A stretch of 5,218 nt of DNA from Thermoanaerobaculales bacterium. Its GTDB lineage: Bacteria; Acidobacteriota; Thermoanaerobaculia; Thermoanaerobaculales; Sulfomarinibacteraceae. The notes beneath the pieces were generated by a model. That model did no database searches, was not told the DNA's origin, and saw nothing but the letters and a program-made list of their open reading frames with translations. The stretch covers positions 2,265-7,482 of the forward strand of contig JAOZUP010000195.1 of assembly GCA_029938595.1 (NCBI GenBank), written 5' to 3'. Made by a program: the position numbers and the translations under genes. Each line of letters opens with the position of its first letter. Position 1 is the stretch's first letter. This document shows, one piece after another, positions 4,024-5,218 of this stretch.

Positions 4024-4965
4024 ATGGCAAAGTACCGTGTTCTATCGATCGATGGTGGCGGCATTAGGGGGATTGTCTCCACGGTGATCATGGAGCGCCT
4101 GGCGGCGAAGGAGGGGCTGGGAGGTTTCCTCGACAAGGTCGACCTCATCGCTGGGACGTCGACGGGAGGTCTCGTGGCCCTCGGCATCGCGCGCGGCCTG
4201 GACCTCGACGAGATTCGCGGCCTCTACGAGCTCGACGGCCCCAAGATCTTTGACGACTCGTGGTTGGATGATCTGCTGGACCTCGGAAAGCTCAGGGGCG
4301 CCGACTACAAGACCGCGCCGATGCGCCGTGTGTTCAAAAGGGTTCTGGGTGAGACCACCACATTAGGGCAGCTCGAGAAACACGTTCTGATCACGGCGTT
4401 CGACCTCGACAACGAACACCCGGACAAGAGCAAGAGGACGTGGAAACCGAAGCTCTTTCACAACTTCAAGGGGCGGAACAACGACCGCCGTGCGCTTGCC
4501 TACGAGGTCGGACTCTATACCGCGGCGGCGCCCACCTACTTCCCGGCCGTCGACGGCTACGTCGATGGCGGCGTCTACGCAAGCAATCCATCGATGTGTG
4601 CCCTCGCGCAGACCCAGGACGAGCGGTACTTCAACCCCCCCACGAATATGAACGAGGTCGTGCTGTTGTCCCTCGGAACCGGCACCAGCCTGTTCTACAT
4701 CAGGGGGAAGGCTCTGGATTGGGGTTATTTCCAGTGGGCCAAACCGCTGGTCAGCCTCATGCTCGACGGTGCATCGGGAATTGCCGACTATCAGTGCCAT
4801 CAGATGTTGCGGGATCGATACCACCGCCTCGCACCGGTTTTCCCACCGGAGGTCTCGATCCCGATGGATGATGTCGAGAAGATTCCGTACATGGTTGAAT
4901 TTGCGGAGACCTTGAATCTCAACAAAACGATCGCCTGGATGAAGAAGCACTGGATGCCCGGTTGA
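4024..4965 (+). CDS. Patatin-like phospholipase / acyl hydrolase
   Basis: This 313-residue protein starts at ATG 4024, six bases after GGAGG (4013-4017). All hallmarks of the patatin fold are present: the oxyanion-hole loop DGGGIRG (residues 10-16), the nucleophile elbow GTSTGG (44-49) with Ser46, and the catalytic aspartate in DGG (Asp181). The segment YTAAAPTYFPAVDGYVDGG with ASNP after it is typical of the family. The enzyme is expected to hydrolyse acyl esters of membrane lipids through a Ser-Asp dyad. No signal peptide or membrane helix is visible, so it is probably cytosolic or loosely membrane-bound. Patatin enzymes also serve as effectors in CBASS anti-phage systems, but no CD-NTase, E1/E2-like or JAB gene is seen beside it. 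Housekeeping lipid turnover is equally possible. The gene appears to be a single-gene unit followed by repeats. Confidence 0.92.
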   Translation: MAKYRVLSIDGGGIRGIVSTVIMERLAAKEGLGGFLDKVDLIAGTSTGGLVALGIARGLDLDEIRGLYELDGPKIFDDSWLDDLLDLGKLRGADYKTAPMRRVFKRVLGETTTLGQLEKHVLITAFDLDNEHPDKSKRTWKPKLFHNFKGRNNDRRALAYEVGLYTAAAPTYFPAVDGYVDGGVYASNPSMCALAQTQDERYFNPPTNMNEVVLLSLGTGTSLFYIRGKALDWGYFQWAKPLVSLMLDGASGIADYQCHQMLRDRYHRLAPVFPPEVSIPMDDVEKIPYMVEFAETLNLNKTIAWMKKHWMPG

Positions 4966-4966
4966 G

Positions 4967-5017
4967 CCCGCACCGCAAAGAAACTCGCTCGTTTCAGATT
5001 CTCGAGACTCTTCTCGA
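4967..5017 (+). other. Post-stop module: CCCGCAC plus two small hairpins
   Basis: CCCGCAC begins one base after the TGA stop. GAAAC (4980-4984) pairs with GTTTC (4991-4995) around TCGCTC, and TCGAGA (5002-5007) pairs with TCTCGA (5012-5017) around CTCT. There is no T-tract. The order matches the region after the metallo-hydrolase gene (1682-1747), including the A-type hairpin that follows at 5024. Confidence 0.45.
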
Positions 5018-5023
5018 TGGATC

Positions 5024-5046
5024 TGTCGAGCCGCGAAGCGGCGACA
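5024..5046 (+). repeat. REP-like palindrome, A type
   Basis: TGTC (5024-5027) pairs with GACA (5043-5046), with a two-base bulge, and GCCGC (5030-5034) pairs with GCGGC (5038-5042) around GAA. It shares 20 identical bases (5027-5046) with the copy at 1727-1746. Confidence 0.75.
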
Positions 5047-5055
5047 TATTCATAG

Positions 5056-5075
5056 CCTGGGGCGTCAGCCCCAGG
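5056..5075. repeat. REP-like palindrome, B type
   Basis: CCTGGGGC (5056-5063) and GCCCCAGG (5068-5075) make a perfect 8-bp stem with loop GTCA. An exact inverted copy, cut by the window edge, is at 5203-5218. No T-tract follows. Confidence 0.78.
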
Positions 5076-5099
5076 TAGTAGGCACCCAAATATGCCGGA

Positions 5100-5117
5100 G
5101 CCCTGAAAGGGCGACAG
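5100..5117 (+). repeat. REP-like palindrome, A type with exchanged stem
   Basis: GCCCT (5100-5104) pairs with AGGGC (5108-5112) around GAA and is followed by GACAG. Loop and tail equal the other A copies, while both stem halves differ in a compensatory way (CCGC/GCGG replaced by CCCT/AGGG). Confidence 0.7.
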
Positions 5118-5122
5118 ATTGC

Positions 5123-5144
5123 GGCTGCGGCGTGAGCCGCAGCC
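5123..5144. repeat. REP-like palindrome, B type with different stem
   Basis: GGCTGCGGC (5123-5131) and GCCGCAGCC (5136-5144) form a perfect 9-bp stem with loop GTGA. The loop-closing GC pair and GTNA loop match the B copy at 5056-5075, but the rest of the stem differs on both sides. Confidence 0.72.
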
Positions 5145-5156
5145 ATCAGCTTCCGA

Positions 5157-5179
5157 TTGTCTGTCGCCGCTTCGCGGCT
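5157..5179 (-). repeat. REP-like palindrome, A type, inverted copy
   Basis: GCCGC (5166-5170), TTC, GCGGC (5174-5178). Read on the minus strand this is the A element including its GACAGACAA tail, identical over 23 bases to 1729-1751. Confidence 0.75.
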
Positions 5180-5202
5180 GGATATTTATCCTGTACCGTA
5201 TT

Positions 5203-5218
5203 CCTGGGGCTGACGCCC
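5203..5218 (-). repeat. REP-like palindrome, B type, inverted copy, cut by window edge
   Basis: CCTGGGGC, TGAC, GCCC is the reverse complement of the B element at 5056-5075; the last four bases would lie beyond the window. The cluster therefore probably continues. Apart from these palindromes and the post-stop module I see nothing in 4966-5218. Confidence 0.65.

Noticed and set aside
4363..4950. 195-residue minus-strand reading frame
   Set aside because: It is antisense to the patatin gene, whose catalytic motifs are all intact, and has no recognisable domain.
4024..4965. CBASS anti-phage system with patatin effector
   Set aside because: Patatin effectors occur in CBASS, but no nucleotidyltransferase or accessory gene lies on either side within the window; the divergent neighbour is a secreted protein and the downstream side is repeats.

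Overview
The window looks like a piece of a G+C-rich (about 60 % by eye), Gram-negative-type bacterial chromosome. The evidence is third-position G/C bias in the genes, GGAGG-type ribosome binding sites, an ECF sigma/membrane anti-sigma pair, a Sec signal peptide ending in ARA, and short palindromic repeats between genes. An Acidobacteriota-like or deltaproteobacterial/myxococcal-like soil or sediment organism would fit, but no marker gene decides this. The taxonomic guess is inference only.

Layout. (1) Positions 2-556 hold the C-terminal half of a CoxE-type von Willebrand A protein, cut by the window edge. (2) A 276-base gap follows, with an inverted hexamer-repeat locus (592-712) and a symmetrical putative operator (764-796). 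(3) Positions 833-1681 encode a metallo-beta-lactamase-fold hydrolase of the COG1237 type. It is followed by a post-stop module, one REP-like hairpin and a rho-independent terminator. (4) On the minus strand, an ECF sigma factor (2628-2137) is translationally coupled to a very small, zinc-less, membrane-anchored anti-sigma-like protein (2140-1820). (5) A small protein at 2747-2998 is transcribed divergently from the sigma gene and ends in the H-x3-C-x2-C motif that the anti-sigma protein lacks. (6) The convergent gap 2999-3219 holds a second, stronger inverted hexamer-repeat locus and a further imperfect palindrome. (7) A secreted protein of unknown function (3900-3220, minus) lies divergent to a patatin-like phospholipase (4024-4965, plus). 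(8) The window ends in a cluster of alternating A- and B-type palindromes (5024-5218).

How the genes may work together. Only the sigma/anti-sigma pair forms a clear functional unit. A candidate ECF-type promoter in front of the sigma gene suggests autoregulation, and the divergent small protein may belong to the same regulatory unit. The other genes look like independent single-gene transcription units. No mobile-element gene, RNA gene or CRISPR array was seen, and no complete defence system is present.

The most unusual content is non-coding. There are two loci with arms of period-6 tandem repeats facing each other, a palindrome family whose stems change in a compensatory way, and a recurring CCCGCA motif directly after the stop codon of all three plus-strand genes whose functional family is recognised. 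After two of these genes the motif is followed by a small palindrome and then a REP hairpin.
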